Shown here piece after piece: positions 25,851 through 33,519 of a stretch of DNA of 64,000 nucleotides. The DNA comes from Tectiglobus sp965224045 (GTDB lineage Bacteria; Pseudomonadota; Alphaproteobacteria; Rhizobiales; Hyphomicrobiaceae): the NCBI GenBank assembly GCA_965224045.1, contig CBDCYD010000014.1:248001-312000 (forward strand). Direction: 5' to 3'. A program made the translations under genes and the position numbers. The stretch's first letter is position 1; the number at the start of each line of letters is the position of its first letter. Below the pieces are notes generated by a model. It worked only from the letters and a program-made list of their open reading frames with translations, made no database searches and was not told the origin of the DNA.

Positions 25851-27629
25851 TCATTCGCCGCCGCTCTCGGCGTCTCCCAGCGGACGTATGTCCGTGATTT
25901 CGGCATCGGGAAACGCTTCAAGCACGCTGGCCACGGCCGGGTGCTGCTTGATCTGGTCGACTTCTGCGGCGTGGCGCTCGCGGCGAACCTGACCAACAGG
26001 CTTGGCGCCGCGCGTGCGCCCGACGACGGCGACCCAGCGCGTGCCCGTCCACTTGGTTAGCTTTTCTCCGAGTTCGCCTGCCAGGCCTTTGGGTGCGCCT
26101 TCGAGCGGATGGAACTCGATACGCCCGGGCTCAAAGCTGATCAGACTGACATGCTCTTCAAGGTGGACGCGCAGCATGGCGTCGCGCTTCTCGCTGACAA
26201 GCTCGATAACCGCAGCGAAGCTGTCGGGACCGGCAGCTTGTGGGTGATGGTCTTGCGGTGCCGCGTCCGCCGGCGCGACAGCTACCTGCTGCGGCTGCGT
26301 GGCCGCCGCCTTGACACCGGCTCTGGAAGGCGTTCGATCGCTGGTCGAAACCGGCGCGGTCGCGCCATCCGATTTGCTCTCGGCTCCCGGACTCGCGGTT
26401 GCACGTGAGGCGCTGGCGCCGCCGTCACCGAGGGCCTTGATAATCTCGTCGGGCGTCGGCAAATCCGCGGTGTGGGCAATCCGGATCAGAACCATTTCAG
26501 CGGCCGTCTGGGGATTCGGTGCGCGGGCCGTTTCCTCCAGGCCTTTAAGAAGCATTTGCCAGATGCGCGAGAGAAGCGGAACAGAAAGGCTGGCTGCCAG
26601 CGCGTCGGCGCGACGCCGTTCCTCGGCGGACATCGCATCCCCCGCAGCATCGGCGCCTGCAATCTTTGCACGCGTAACAGCATGGATCACGTCTGCCAGA
26701 TCGCTCAGGGCTTGCTGTGGGTCTGCGCCGTCTTTGTGGAGCGCCTCGAACTGTCCGAGCGCGCCTGCGGTATCGCCTTTCAGAAGGGTTTCGAGAAGAT
26801 CGAATATGCGACCGCGATCGGCAAGACCGAGCATTGCGCGGACCGCATCGACGCCGACCTGGCCCGAGCCCATGGCCATCGCCTGATCGAGGATTGAAAG
26901 CCCGTCGCGTACCGAACCTTCTGCTGCCCGCGCAATCAGACGCAGCGCCTCATCGTCGGCCTCGGCGCCCTCGTTGGTGGCAATCGTCGCGAAATGGGTC
27001 ATGAGCAGCGGCACGTCAACGCGGCGCAAATCGAAGCGCTGGCAGCGCGACAATACTGTCACCGGCACCTTGCGCACCTCGGTGGTGGCGAAGATGAACT
27101 TCACGTGCGGAGGCGGCTCCTCCAACGTCTTCAGGAGGGCGTTGAATGCGCCCTTGGAGAGCATGTGGACTTCGTCGATGATAAACACCTTGTAGCGCGC
27201 GACGAGCGGCCGGTAGCCGGCGCTGGTGATGATCTCGCGGATGTTGTCGACACCGGTGTTGGAGGCGGCATCCATTTCGAGCACGTCCGGATGCCGCGAC
27301 TGGATGATTTCGCGGCAATGTTCGCCGTAGCCGTCAAGATCGACGGTCGGCTTGTCCGGAATGCCTTCGCCGGAATAGTTCAATGCGCGGGCGAGAATGC
27401 GGGCCGTGGTCGTCTTTCCGACACCGCGAACGCCGGTCAGCATGTAACCCTGTGCAATGCGGTCGGCCGCAAAGGCGTTGCGCAGCGTCGTGACCATGGC
27501 CTCCTGGCCAATCAAGTCATTGAACGACTCCGGGCGGTACTTGCGGGCGAGAACGACATAGGGCGCCGCGCCCGAGCCGGAAGACCCGTCACCCAAATCA
27601 AAACCGGACTGTCCAGGATCGCCTGACAT
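25851..27629 (-). CDS. dnaX: DNA polymerase III subunit gamma/tau
   Basis: A protein of 592 aa forming the clamp-loader ATPase. The AAA+ domain has Walker A LTGVRGVGKTTTAR, Walker B FIIDEVHMLSKGAFNALLK and sensor FIFATTEVRKVPVTVLSRCQRF. The C-terminal third is Ala/Pro-rich with a tau-like tail. The Cys-rich zinc module normally found after Walker A is largely missing: only one Cys (GEHCREI) remains before DVLEMDAASNTG. This degeneration is odd for dnaX but the rest is intact. It lies directly downstream of the SRP RNA gene. Confidence 0.96.
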   Translation of the reverse strand: MSGDPGQSGFDLGDGSSGSGAAPYVVLARKYRPESFNDLIGQEAMVTTLRNAFAADRIAQGYMLTGVRGVGKTTTARILARALNYSGEGIPDKPTVDLDGYGEHCREIIQSRHPDVLEMDAASNTGVDNIREIITSAGYRPLVARYKVFIIDEVHMLSKGAFNALLKTLEEPPPHVKFIFATTEVRKVPVTVLSRCQRFDLRRVDVPLLMTHFATIATNEGAEADDEALRLIARAAEGSVRDGLSILDQAMAMGSGQVGVDAVRAMLGLADRGRIFDLLETLLKGDTAGALGQFEALHKDGADPQQALSDLADVIHAVTRAKIAGADAAGDAMSAEERRRADALAASLSVPLLSRIWQMLLKGLEETARAPNPQTAAEMVLIRIAHTADLPTPDEIIKALGDGGASASRATASPGAESKSDGATAPVSTSDRTPSRAGVKAAATQPQQVAVAPADAAPQDHHPQAAGPDSFAAVIELVSEKRDAMLRVHLEEHVSLISFEPGRIEFHPLEGAPKGLAGELGEKLTKWTGTRWVAVVGRTRGAKPVGQVRRERHAAEVDQIKQHPAVASVLEAFPDAEITDIRPLGDAESGGE

Positions 27630-27826
27630 TCACTGCCTCACGCATCTGGCTTGTGACCCGTGCTATCGGCCACGGCACATTCAATAGCACTGCCGGGTGC
27701 GCTTGCACATGCCGGACTTCGGGGCATGTCGGATCGGGTCCACAACAGGCGGGGCGCAAACCCAATTTCCTGCCGGTCGAGCAAGACCTGCAGGCTCGCC
27801 GCAGGACAAACGAAATCTGGAAAAGT

Positions 27827-27920
27827 GGGAGGCTGAGCAACGACCCATGTCGGGCTCGTTAGGGCTGCTTCCTTCCGGACCTGACCCGGTTGGCGAGGGA
27901 CACGTCCGCGCCAACCTCCC
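27827..27920 (-). ncRNA. ffs: small signal recognition particle RNA (4.5S)
   Basis: The minus strand carries the invariant core GGTCAGGTCCGGAAGGAAGC followed by AGCCCTAACGAG, the tetraloop and Ffh-binding bulge of bacterial 4.5S RNA. The ends GGGAGG (27920) and CCTCCC (27827) pair to close the hairpin, giving about 94 nt. It pairs with Ffh, and its receptor FtsY is also in this window at 60001-61294. The position directly upstream of dnaX is conserved in alphaproteobacteria. Confidence 0.95.
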
Positions 27921-27926
27921 ACACGG

Positions 27927-27955
27927 AATATGCGGATTTTGCCGCGCGAGCGCAA
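27927..27955 (-). promoter_or_regulatory. sigma-70-type promoter of the SRP RNA
   Basis: Read on the minus strand: TTGCGC (27955-27950), a 17-bp spacer, CATATT (27932-27927), then six bases to the GGGAGG that begins the RNA. The spacing is ideal for a housekeeping promoter and fixes the RNA 5' end near 27920. Confidence 0.7.
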
Positions 27956-28247
27956 GCGCCGAATGACCATTGCGAACGATTGGCCTCATGGCCAGCAAAT
28001 GCCTCAGCCGAGGTATTGATCGGCGAAATCCGGACCTGGCGCAGTCGGCTTGATGATATCGCGCAATCGCCGCTGGAATCGGCAGTTATGACGTGGTGCA
28101 GACTAAACGGCTCGTTGCGCATTTCGAGATGACTAGGCAGGCCCGCATCGCATGCGCGGAGGGACTGCAGATCGACATCATCGACCTCGAAATTCAGATC
28201 AATCCGCGCGCGGCTTGGCGGACGCTCGCCGGCGCCGCGGCGCGGGT

Positions 28248-28823
28248 GTGATCGAGCCTGACGCGGTTGGCAGCTTCGTCTTCCAGCGACTGCCAATGGA
28301 CGAACCGGTCGGCGGCAAAGGCTATGCCGATCCGGGTACGCCGGAGATCGCCAGACTGGCCGGCGTCACGCGCGGCGCGCTCTACCACCATTTCGCCGAC
28401 AAGGCCGATCTCTTCCACGCCGTGGCGATACAGGAGGCCGAAAAGGTCAGTACACATATCGCGCAACGCGCGCGCCGGGTGGAGGGAGCGCGGTGCGCTT
28501 TGATCGCCGGGACCATCGCCTACTTCGAGGCGCTTGGCGCGCCCGGTCGTGCCCGGCTGCTGCTGATCGAATGCCCGGCCGTCCTGAGCGCCGCCGTAGC
28601 CGATGACATCGATCGCAGAATGGGCCGCGATGCATTGCAGCAGGGTTTGGAGGCGGCGAGATCGGCGGGCCAACTGCAGGACCTGCCGATCGGACCGCTT
28701 TGCCTGGTCCTTTCCGCGGCGCTCGACAGGGCCGCCCTGGCAGTGGCATCCGGGGGAAACGCAGAAGACTTCGAACGAGTCGCGCGCGCACTGATTACAG
28801 CTCTGGTTGCTGGCGATCCGTGA
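28248..28823 (+). CDS. TetR family regulator with atypical N-terminus
   Basis: A predicted protein of 191 aa. The recognition part of the HTH is clear: EIARLAGVTRGALYHHFADKADLF. The ligand-binding part fits TetR relatives (AALDRAALAV near the end). The first HTH helix, normally IL.AA..LF...G, is not recognisable; the corresponding region reads IEPDAVGSFVFQRLPMDE. The GTG at 28248 gives normal length; an ATG at 28296 would cut into the HTH. The gene may be partly degraded. A MITE-like element starts 7 bp after its stop. No obvious target gene. Confidence 0.65.
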   Translation: MIEPDAVGSFVFQRLPMDEPVGGKGYADPGTPEIARLAGVTRGALYHHFADKADLFHAVAIQEAEKVSTHIAQRARRVEGARCALIAGTIAYFEALGAPGRARLLLIECPAVLSAAVADDIDRRMGRDALQQGLEAARSAGQLQDLPIGPLCLVLSAALDRAALAVASGGNAEDFERVARALITALVAGDP

Positions 28824-28829
28824 GGCGCC

Positions 28830-29093
28830 AGAGCCTGTTCATCTGAAATGGACGCAATTCTGTTTCTCAAGCGGCTAGTCCGGCCAGCAGGAGGGCGATG
28901 TCGTGGCGGAAGCGCGCGTTCGGCACGACGCGCAGCGGAGCTGCGGGCAAATCGTACGACGCATACGAAGTCGACTGTTGCCGACTTCGCCGGCTAATTC
29001 GGAGCAGTCCGGAACACCGGACTTCTCTCGGCGGCCGCCGCTTGGAAGCCTGAAAGGCCGGCGGGATGGTTCCATTTCAGATGAACAGGCTCT
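28830..29093. mobile_element. 264-bp MITE-like element with 23-bp perfect terminal inverted repeats
   Basis: AGAGCCTGTTCATCTGAAAT plus GGA (28830-28852) is perfectly inverted at 29071-29093. The interior is 218 bp and has no transposase; a 66-aa minus-strand frame spans it but resembles no known protein. No target duplication is obvious at the edges. It is best read as a miniature or internally deleted transposable element lying between the TetR gene and nudC, where its ends could influence transcription of nudC. Confidence 0.8.
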
Positions 29094-29146
29094 AACCGTT
29101 GCAACCGGTGCAGCGTTATGGTGTTGTCGCGCCGCGGAGGGAATCC

Positions 29147-30094
29147 ATGTTCATACCGACAATCCGGGACTCGTCCATTCTTGACCGACAAAGTGGACGC
29201 CGGTCGGACGAGGCCTACATCGCCGAACAACTGGCGGTCCCGGGAACGCAATTCCTGGTGCTGGCGGGCGACAAGCCGGTGATCACGTCCAACGCGGATC
29301 GCAGCGGCGCGGCCATCAAGTGGTTCACCCGCGACCAGCTGCAGGACCTCGGACTGCCGGTCGGCGAGAGCTACTTTCTCGGCGTGCATCCGGACGGTCT
29401 GGCGCGGTTCGCGCTGGCGCTCAGCGAGCATCGTGCGCGCGCGACACCAGATGCGGCGCAGGCGATGCACCCGATGGTCGATCTCAGGTCGCTTGCCATG
29501 CAATCGGACATGGACCCGGAAGACCTGTCGATGTTCGGCATGGCCAAGGCTCTGAACCACTGGCACGAGAATGCGCGCCACTGCGGGCGGTGCGGCGGCA
29601 CGACCGACGTCAAGGACGGCGGCTGGCGGCGCAAATGCTGGGCCTGCGGGCGCGATCAGTTCCCGCGCACCGACCCGGTGGTGATCATGCTGATCATCGA
29701 CAGGGCCAACGAGCGATGCCTGCTCGGTCACGAGGCGCGGTTCGTCGAGAACATGTGGTCGACGCTCGCTGGGTTCATGGAGCCGGGCGAAGACATACGC
29801 CACGCCGTGCGGCGCGAGACGCTGGAAGAGGCCGGGATCGTCGTCGGTGAGGTACGCTTCCACCTGTCCCAGCCGTGGCCGTTTCCGCACTCCCTGATGA
29901 TCGGGTGTCACGGCATCGCCGAGACGACCGAGATCAATATCGACCCCAACGAGATCCAGCAGGCGCGCTGGTTTTCGCGTGCCGAAGTGGCGCTGATGAT
30001 GGAGGGCAAGCACCCCGAGAACCTGTGGGTGCCGGGCAAGCAGGCGATCGCGCGCTCGCTGATCCAGGCCTTCGTCGACGGCGAGGTGACCTAA
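29147..30094 (+). CDS. nudC: NAD(+)/NADH diphosphatase
   Basis: A Nudix hydrolase of 315 aa. It has the zinc ribbon (HCGRCGGTTDVKDGG, CWACGRDQFPR), the Nudix box GFMEPGEDIRHAVRRETLEE followed by AGI, and the NudC signature SQPWPFPHSLM that distinguishes NADH/deNADding enzymes from other Nudix proteins. It cleaves NADH to NMNH and AMP, and can remove NAD caps from RNA. The start is the ATG at 29147 (MFIPTIRDS), not the upstream frame at 29099 that overlaps the MITE edge. Confidence 0.95.
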   Translation: MFIPTIRDSSILDRQSGRRSDEAYIAEQLAVPGTQFLVLAGDKPVITSNADRSGAAIKWFTRDQLQDLGLPVGESYFLGVHPDGLARFALALSEHRARATPDAAQAMHPMVDLRSLAMQSDMDPEDLSMFGMAKALNHWHENARHCGRCGGTTDVKDGGWRRKCWACGRDQFPRTDPVVIMLIIDRANERCLLGHEARFVENMWSTLAGFMEPGEDIRHAVRRETLEEAGIVVGEVRFHLSQPWPFPHSLMIGCHGIAETTEINIDPNEIQQARWFSRAEVALMMEGKHPENLWVPGKQAIARSLIQAFVDGEVT

Positions 30095-30124
30095 GCGTCA
30101 CGTGTTGCGAGCGGCCGGGTTGCC

Positions 30125-30292
30125 ATGATCTTGCGCGTACTCGTCATACTCGTTGCCGGCGTGTCGTGCTTCATTCTCGGCACCTGGCTCGGCGGGCTGA
30201 TCTGGCCAGGCTCCGAACTTTTCGGCGCGATCCTCGGTGGCCTGATTTTCGGCGGCGGCGTGCTTTATCTCACACGCAACGTCGGGCGGTGA
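30125..30292 (+). CDS. small two-helix membrane protein
   Basis: A 55-aa frame starting at the ATG at 30125 (MILRVLVILVAGVSCFILGT), 30 bp after nudC. It contains two hydrophobic segments rich in glycine (about residues 3-27 and 33-50) and ends in a basic tail, TRNVGR. The Gly-zipper look (GAILGGLIFGGGVLYL) suggests a membrane peptide that self-associates. I do not recognise a family. It is probably cotranscribed with nudC. Confidence 0.6.
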   Translation: MILRVLVILVAGVSCFILGTWLGGLIWPGSELFGAILGGLIFGGGVLYLTRNVGR

Positions 30293-30329
30293 GGGGCGCG
30301 GTTTTGCGGCGGCGCTCGTCAGTTGGTTT

Positions 30330-30664
30330 GTGGACTTCGAAACCGTTCCTTTGCTGTCTGATCCAGACTTGGGATTAGGGGGGATCAAGTTGAAAGCGTT
30401 CCGACCGCCCGATGACTGGTCGAAACGAAGCGAGATGGCCAAGGGCCTTCTGAATATCTTGCGGGTAGCGTCGGAGCCAATGACAACGCGCGATATTTTG
30501 CCCTTCAATTGATGATCGAGCGCGGCGTCGACACGGAAGACACGCGGTTGTTGAACGTCATGACCAATTGTTGAGGCGTGGCGCTGCGCTACCAGCGCGA
30601 CAAGGAGGTAGCGAGATCGTCGTCAGGGCCGGGGATGTACAATGTTTGGGAGATTGTGTGTTAG
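30330..30664 (+). pseudogene. decayed gene of unknown function (frameshift plus stop)
   Basis: A first segment reads SEMAKGLLNILRVASEPMTT and RDI, then needs a frame change near 30495-30500 to continue as FALQLMIERGVDTEDTRLLN. An in-frame TGA at 30572-30574 then interrupts it before GVALRYQRDKEVARSS and GPGMYNVWEIV. Joined, the pieces look like one helical protein with a winged-helix-like C-terminus, resembling short hypothetical proteins found in alphaproteobacterial accessory regions. Two independent lesions mark it as a true pseudogene, unlike the +1 shifts at 56.7-60.4 kb. Confidence 0.65.
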
Positions 30665-30722
30665 AACAAATCCCGATCATCCGAGAACAAAGGGACTCCA
30701 AGGCAGTCACGTTTTGTGATAG

Positions 30723-30938
30723 TCAGTACTTGGCAGCGTTTCTTAGCCAAACCGCTAGCTTAGCCAGCGGCCCCATCGTGGCCGGGACTTTGGCGACAAG
30801 TACCCCATCATAGTGAGCGTAAGCCAATCTGCCGATGCGAGCCTTTGCATCGTCCGCGTCTTTGGCCGGTATCTCAACCTCCCAGAGTTTTCCGTCGTGG
30901 GAGTACGAGAAGACGTGCGTTTCAAACTTCTCCGACAT
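30723..30938 (-). CDS. conserved-looking hypothetical protein
   Basis: A protein of 71 aa starting MSEKFETHVFSYSHDGKLW. It continues VEIPAKDADDAKARIGRLAY and ends in LAKLAVWLRNAAKY. The mixed beta-strand then helix pattern and the sensible codon structure support a real small gene. I do not recognise a named family. Longer frames starting at 30956 or 30998 would overlap the divergent DUF1508 gene. The two starts lie 21 bp apart and share a palindromic GGAGCTCC between them. Confidence 0.6.
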   Translation of the reverse strand: MSEKFETHVFSYSHDGKLWEVEIPAKDADDAKARIGRLAYAHYDGVLVAKVPATMGPLAKLAVWLRNAAKY

Positions 30939-30959
30939 TGATAGAAGGAGCTCCATAAA

Positions 30960-31130
30960 ATGTATTTCTCGATTCGCAAAAGCCCGGCAGACCGCCAATG
31001 GTACTGGCGGCTACGGGCTGCAAATCACGAAATCATCGCTCATGGCGAAGGCTACACAAGCAAATCTGGATGCCTTCACGCCATTCGTCTCGTCGATGGT
31101 GGTCGCAACTTGCCAATCTACGAGATTTGA
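30960..31130 (+). CDS. DUF1508 (YegP-like) mini-protein
   Basis: A 56-aa frame from the ATG at 30960 to the TGA at 31128-31130. It matches one DUF1508 repeat: YFSIRKSPADRQWYWRLRA, then ANHEIIAHGEGYTSKSGCLH and a closing LPIYEI. AAGGAG lies upstream. Most DUF1508 proteins have two repeats; this has one. Family members are linked to stress and DNA damage, but the function is unsettled. A Rho-independent terminator follows at 31197-31227, supporting a real transcript. Confidence 0.8.
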   Translation: MYFSIRKSPADRQWYWRLRAANHEIIAHGEGYTSKSGCLHAIRLVDGGRNLPIYEI

Positions 31131-31196
31131 CAGACAGATCGGACCAGGGGCGCCGCCTTCCAAAACAAGCGCTCCTAGCCCTCACGAGAAGAAACG

Positions 31197-31227
31197 GGGT
31201 CGCCCTTAGGGGCGGCCCTTTTTCTTT
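31197..31227 (+). terminator. Rho-independent terminator after the DUF1508 gene
   Basis: GGGTCGCCC and GGGCGGCCC form a 9-bp stem (one G-T pair) around TTAG and are followed by TTTTTCTTT. Confidence 0.9.
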
Positions 31228-31305
31228 GCCCGAAACAATCATTGTTTGAGATTCGATGCAACATAATTGTACAATAATGTACTTATTTGTTATGCGTGGT
31301 GCAGA

Positions 31306-31548
31306 ATGGCCAACCGGAAGACAGGCTCTCGCTACAACCTGAAAGAACCGATAGATTCCATGCTGGTTGCATTTTGCGCGGCCCAAGACGGAACGCCAGA
31401 AATCAGAGTGATTAGGGCTGCCGTCAGGCACTACATTGAGCACCGAACGTCTCGCGAACCGGAACTCCGAGATAGATTTGAGGCAGAGCTAGCCAAGCTT
31501 TTGCCATCTGGCGAAAACGTGGTTCTAATTGATGGGAAGCGCTCCTAA
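31306..31548 (+). CDS. ribbon-helix-helix-like small protein
   Basis: A protein of 80 aa from the ATG at 31306 (MANRKTGSRYNLKEPIDSML). The segment VAFCAAQDGTPEIRVIRAAV and RHYIEH has the helix-turn-helix spacing of CopG/RHH DNA-binding proteins. An antitoxin-like or small regulatory role is possible, but no toxin gene is seen next to it. Upstream DNA is AT-rich with TATTTG-like promoter elements. The IS1595 remnant on the opposite strand overlaps its 3' half. Confidence 0.6.
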   Translation: MANRKTGSRYNLKEPIDSMLVAFCAAQDGTPEIRVIRAAVRHYIEHRTSREPELRDRFEAELAKLLPSGENVVLIDGKRS

Positions 31549-32004
31549 GGTTACGCTTCCAATACCCCTTCCATTCACGACTAACCGGATGCGTTAATGC
31601 TAGACCAAGCATGCGTTGAGTCAGTGCGCCGTTGTCCTTGCGGCGATAATCTTCGAGCCATGCCGCATGCTCGGCGTACTGGTAGAGGTATTGCGGGCAA
31701 GCGTAATGGTGCGTGCCGCGGATCATCCGGCGCAGACCTGAGGAGTAACTCTCGGCTTGGTTCGTTGACGTGTCGTCTTCGACATAGGCTACCTGATGGT
31801 TGATTCGACGCGTGTCGAACTTGGCGTGCAGCGCGTCCCAATGCGGGGCTTCATCCGTATTGATGATCGTTCCAGGCATCACAACCTTGGCGACGATCTT
31901 CACGCCGTCTGCCTCATCCCGCACAACGAATGGCAATGTCAGAAACTTGCGCTGGCGACAGCCAAAGCTGAACCACTCAAAGCCTTCCTTGGCTCGCCCA
32001 AATT
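31424..32004 (-). pseudogene. 5'-truncated IS1595 (ISXO2-like) transposase
   Basis: Read from about 32004 the frame starts FGRAKEGFEWFSFG after a TAA and continues through LPFVVRDEADGVKIVAKVV, IINTDEAPHWDALHAKF and TSTNQAESYSSGLRRMIRGT, which are the second half of the DDE domain of IS1595-family transposases. The N-terminal helix-turn-helix and the first catalytic Asp are missing, so it cannot be active. The C-terminus runs beyond the usual YWKR end into the RHH-like gene, suggesting that the original IS end and stop were lost. Confidence 0.85.
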
Positions 32005-32096
32005 AACCTGACGCGCATGCTAGACCGTGCCACAATCCTACCCCGTCGCGGTTTGCCTCAATTGACCGGCTGCGACGGCTCGCTTATCTCCCTCGC

Positions 32097-32606
32097 ATGG
32101 CCAAACTCGATATCGTCACACTGCCCGATCCGATCCTGCGCAAGGTTTCCGAACCCGTCGAGCGGGTCGATGACGACTTGCGTGCGCTGCTCGACGATAT
32201 GCTCGAGACGATGTATGCGGCGCCCGGCATCGGGCTCGCCGCCATTCAGGTGGCGGTGCCGAAGCGCGTTCTCGTGCTCGACGTGACCGATCACGAAAAC
32301 GAGCCGCGCAATCCGATCTGCATGATCAATCCCGAAATCGTGGCCAGGGGCGACGAGCTGCGCACCTACGAGGAAGGCTGCCTGTCGCTACCCGACATCA
32401 GGGTCGAAATCGAGCGACCGGCAGACGTGACCGTGCGATACATCGATCGCGACGGAAACGCACAGGAACTGTCGGCCGAAGGATTGCTCGCAACCGCCGT
32501 CCAGCACGAGATCGATCATCTCGACGGCAGGCTGATCATTGATTTCCTGTCGAAGCTGCGACGCGATATGGTGGTGCGCAAATTCAAGAAGATGGCGCGC
32601 GCCTGA
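32097..32606 (+). CDS. def: peptide deformylase
   Basis: A metalloenzyme of 169 aa with all three family motifs: GIGLAAIQV (motif 1), EEGCLSLPD (motif 2, metal-binding Cys) and HEIDHLDG (motif 3, two metal-binding His and the catalytic Glu). It removes formyl groups from nascent N-terminal Met. The usual partner fmt does not follow; a racemase-like gene is convergent downstream. The upstream patch (30.3-32.0 kb) is accessory. Confidence 0.97.
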   Translation: MAKLDIVTLPDPILRKVSEPVERVDDDLRALLDDMLETMYAAPGIGLAAIQVAVPKRVLVLDVTDHENEPRNPICMINPEIVARGDELRTYEEGCLSLPDIRVEIERPADVTVRYIDRDGNAQELSAEGLLATAVQHEIDHLDGRLIIDFLSKLRRDMVVRKFKKMARA

Positions 32607-32645
32607 AGCAGTTCGAATTGGCCTGCGGCGGCGCAACGCGGCCCG

Positions 32646-33434
32646 CTAGATCGAGAACAGCTTGCCGTAGCCCTCCACCGTTGCACGCACGCCGGCAAGC
32701 CGCAGGCAATGCCAGAGGCTGGCCTGATTGGCCGTGATCACAGGCCGGGCGAGGTCCTGTTCCAGAGCGTCGATGATGCCGATGCAGCGAAAGCCGGTGC
32801 CGATGATCAAGACGCCGTCGGCATCGCGCGGGCAGGCGGCGCGGATCTGTGCGTAGAGCGCCTCGACGTCCTGTGCGAAGCCCATGCCTTCCGGGTAAAG
32901 CCGCTCAGGTGGCAAGTCGCGCCAGTTGCGGCCGGGGTCGAACTGCATGCGGCCCGCCGCTGCAAAGCCGTGATCGACAAAGTAACGCTCGCCGGTGTCG
33001 AGAACCGCTTCGCCGAACCAGGCCGGAAAGACGAGAAACGGCCGGACGATGCCGGACGCCTGCAACGCGGCGCGGCAGTCGCGGCCATTGGTGGTCACTT
33101 TCGTTCCCGGCGCGACCACTTCGGCCAGGCGCCGGGTGACCGCGTCGTCCCAACCGCTGCCGCCAAGCAGACTGCTGGAACTGTGGCCAATGACGACGGC
33201 GGAAAGGCGCATGCGCGCAAACTGCCCGGCGCCGCGTTCGAGATCGTCCGACAGGGTAACGCCGGTGCGGGCCTCATTCCATGGCGCCCATGGCGTCGAT
33301 GCTGTTATGCGTGCGGCATGTACAGAGACGTGCGGCGGCGCCATTGCCCACCACTCGGCCTCCGGGACGGCCTCGCAGTCGACGATGAACATGCCGATGC
33401 GCGCCTTCCAGCCCCAGTTGTCGCGTCGGACCAT
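32646..33434 (-). CDS. Asp/Glu racemase-superfamily protein (maleate isomerase/arylmalonate decarboxylase-like)
   Basis: A protein of 262 aa with the two-domain racemase fold seen in maleate isomerase relatives; the C-terminal DALEQDLARPVITANQASLW and HCLRLAG are diagnostic. Both positions that usually hold catalytic Cys look altered: the first reads GHSSSSLLGG (residues 83-92) and the second GTGFRC (212-217), with Cys displaced. It may therefore use another chemistry or be a binding protein. The substrate is not known. It is transcribed toward def, with the DUF1194 gene about 85 bp upstream. Confidence 0.8.
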   Translation of the reverse strand: MVRRDNWGWKARIGMFIVDCEAVPEAEWWAMAPPHVSVHAARITASTPWAPWNEARTGVTLSDDLERGAGQFARMRLSAVVIGHSSSSLLGGSGWDDAVTRRLAEVVAPGTKVTTNGRDCRAALQASGIVRPFLVFPAWFGEAVLDTGERYFVDHGFAAAGRMQFDPGRNWRDLPPERLYPEGMGFAQDVEALYAQIRAACPRDADGVLIIGTGFRCIGIIDALEQDLARPVITANQASLWHCLRLAGVRATVEGYGKLFSI

Positions 33435-33519
33435 ATCGGCTCTCCGTTACGCATCTTGTGAGAACCGCAACATCGCGCGCGCGGCTTCAGAGATGTTCAT
33501 CGACCCGCCATGAGAGCGA

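Noticed and set aside
28875..29075. Protein-coding gene inside the MITE-like element
   Set aside because: The 66-codon frame is Arg/Ser/Pro-rich and resembles no transposase or other protein.
31596..32025. Direct repeat ATGCTAGACC at 31596 and 32016 as an attachment or target site
   Set aside because: One copy is inside the transposase remnant and no integrase is present. Ten bases is too short for confidence.
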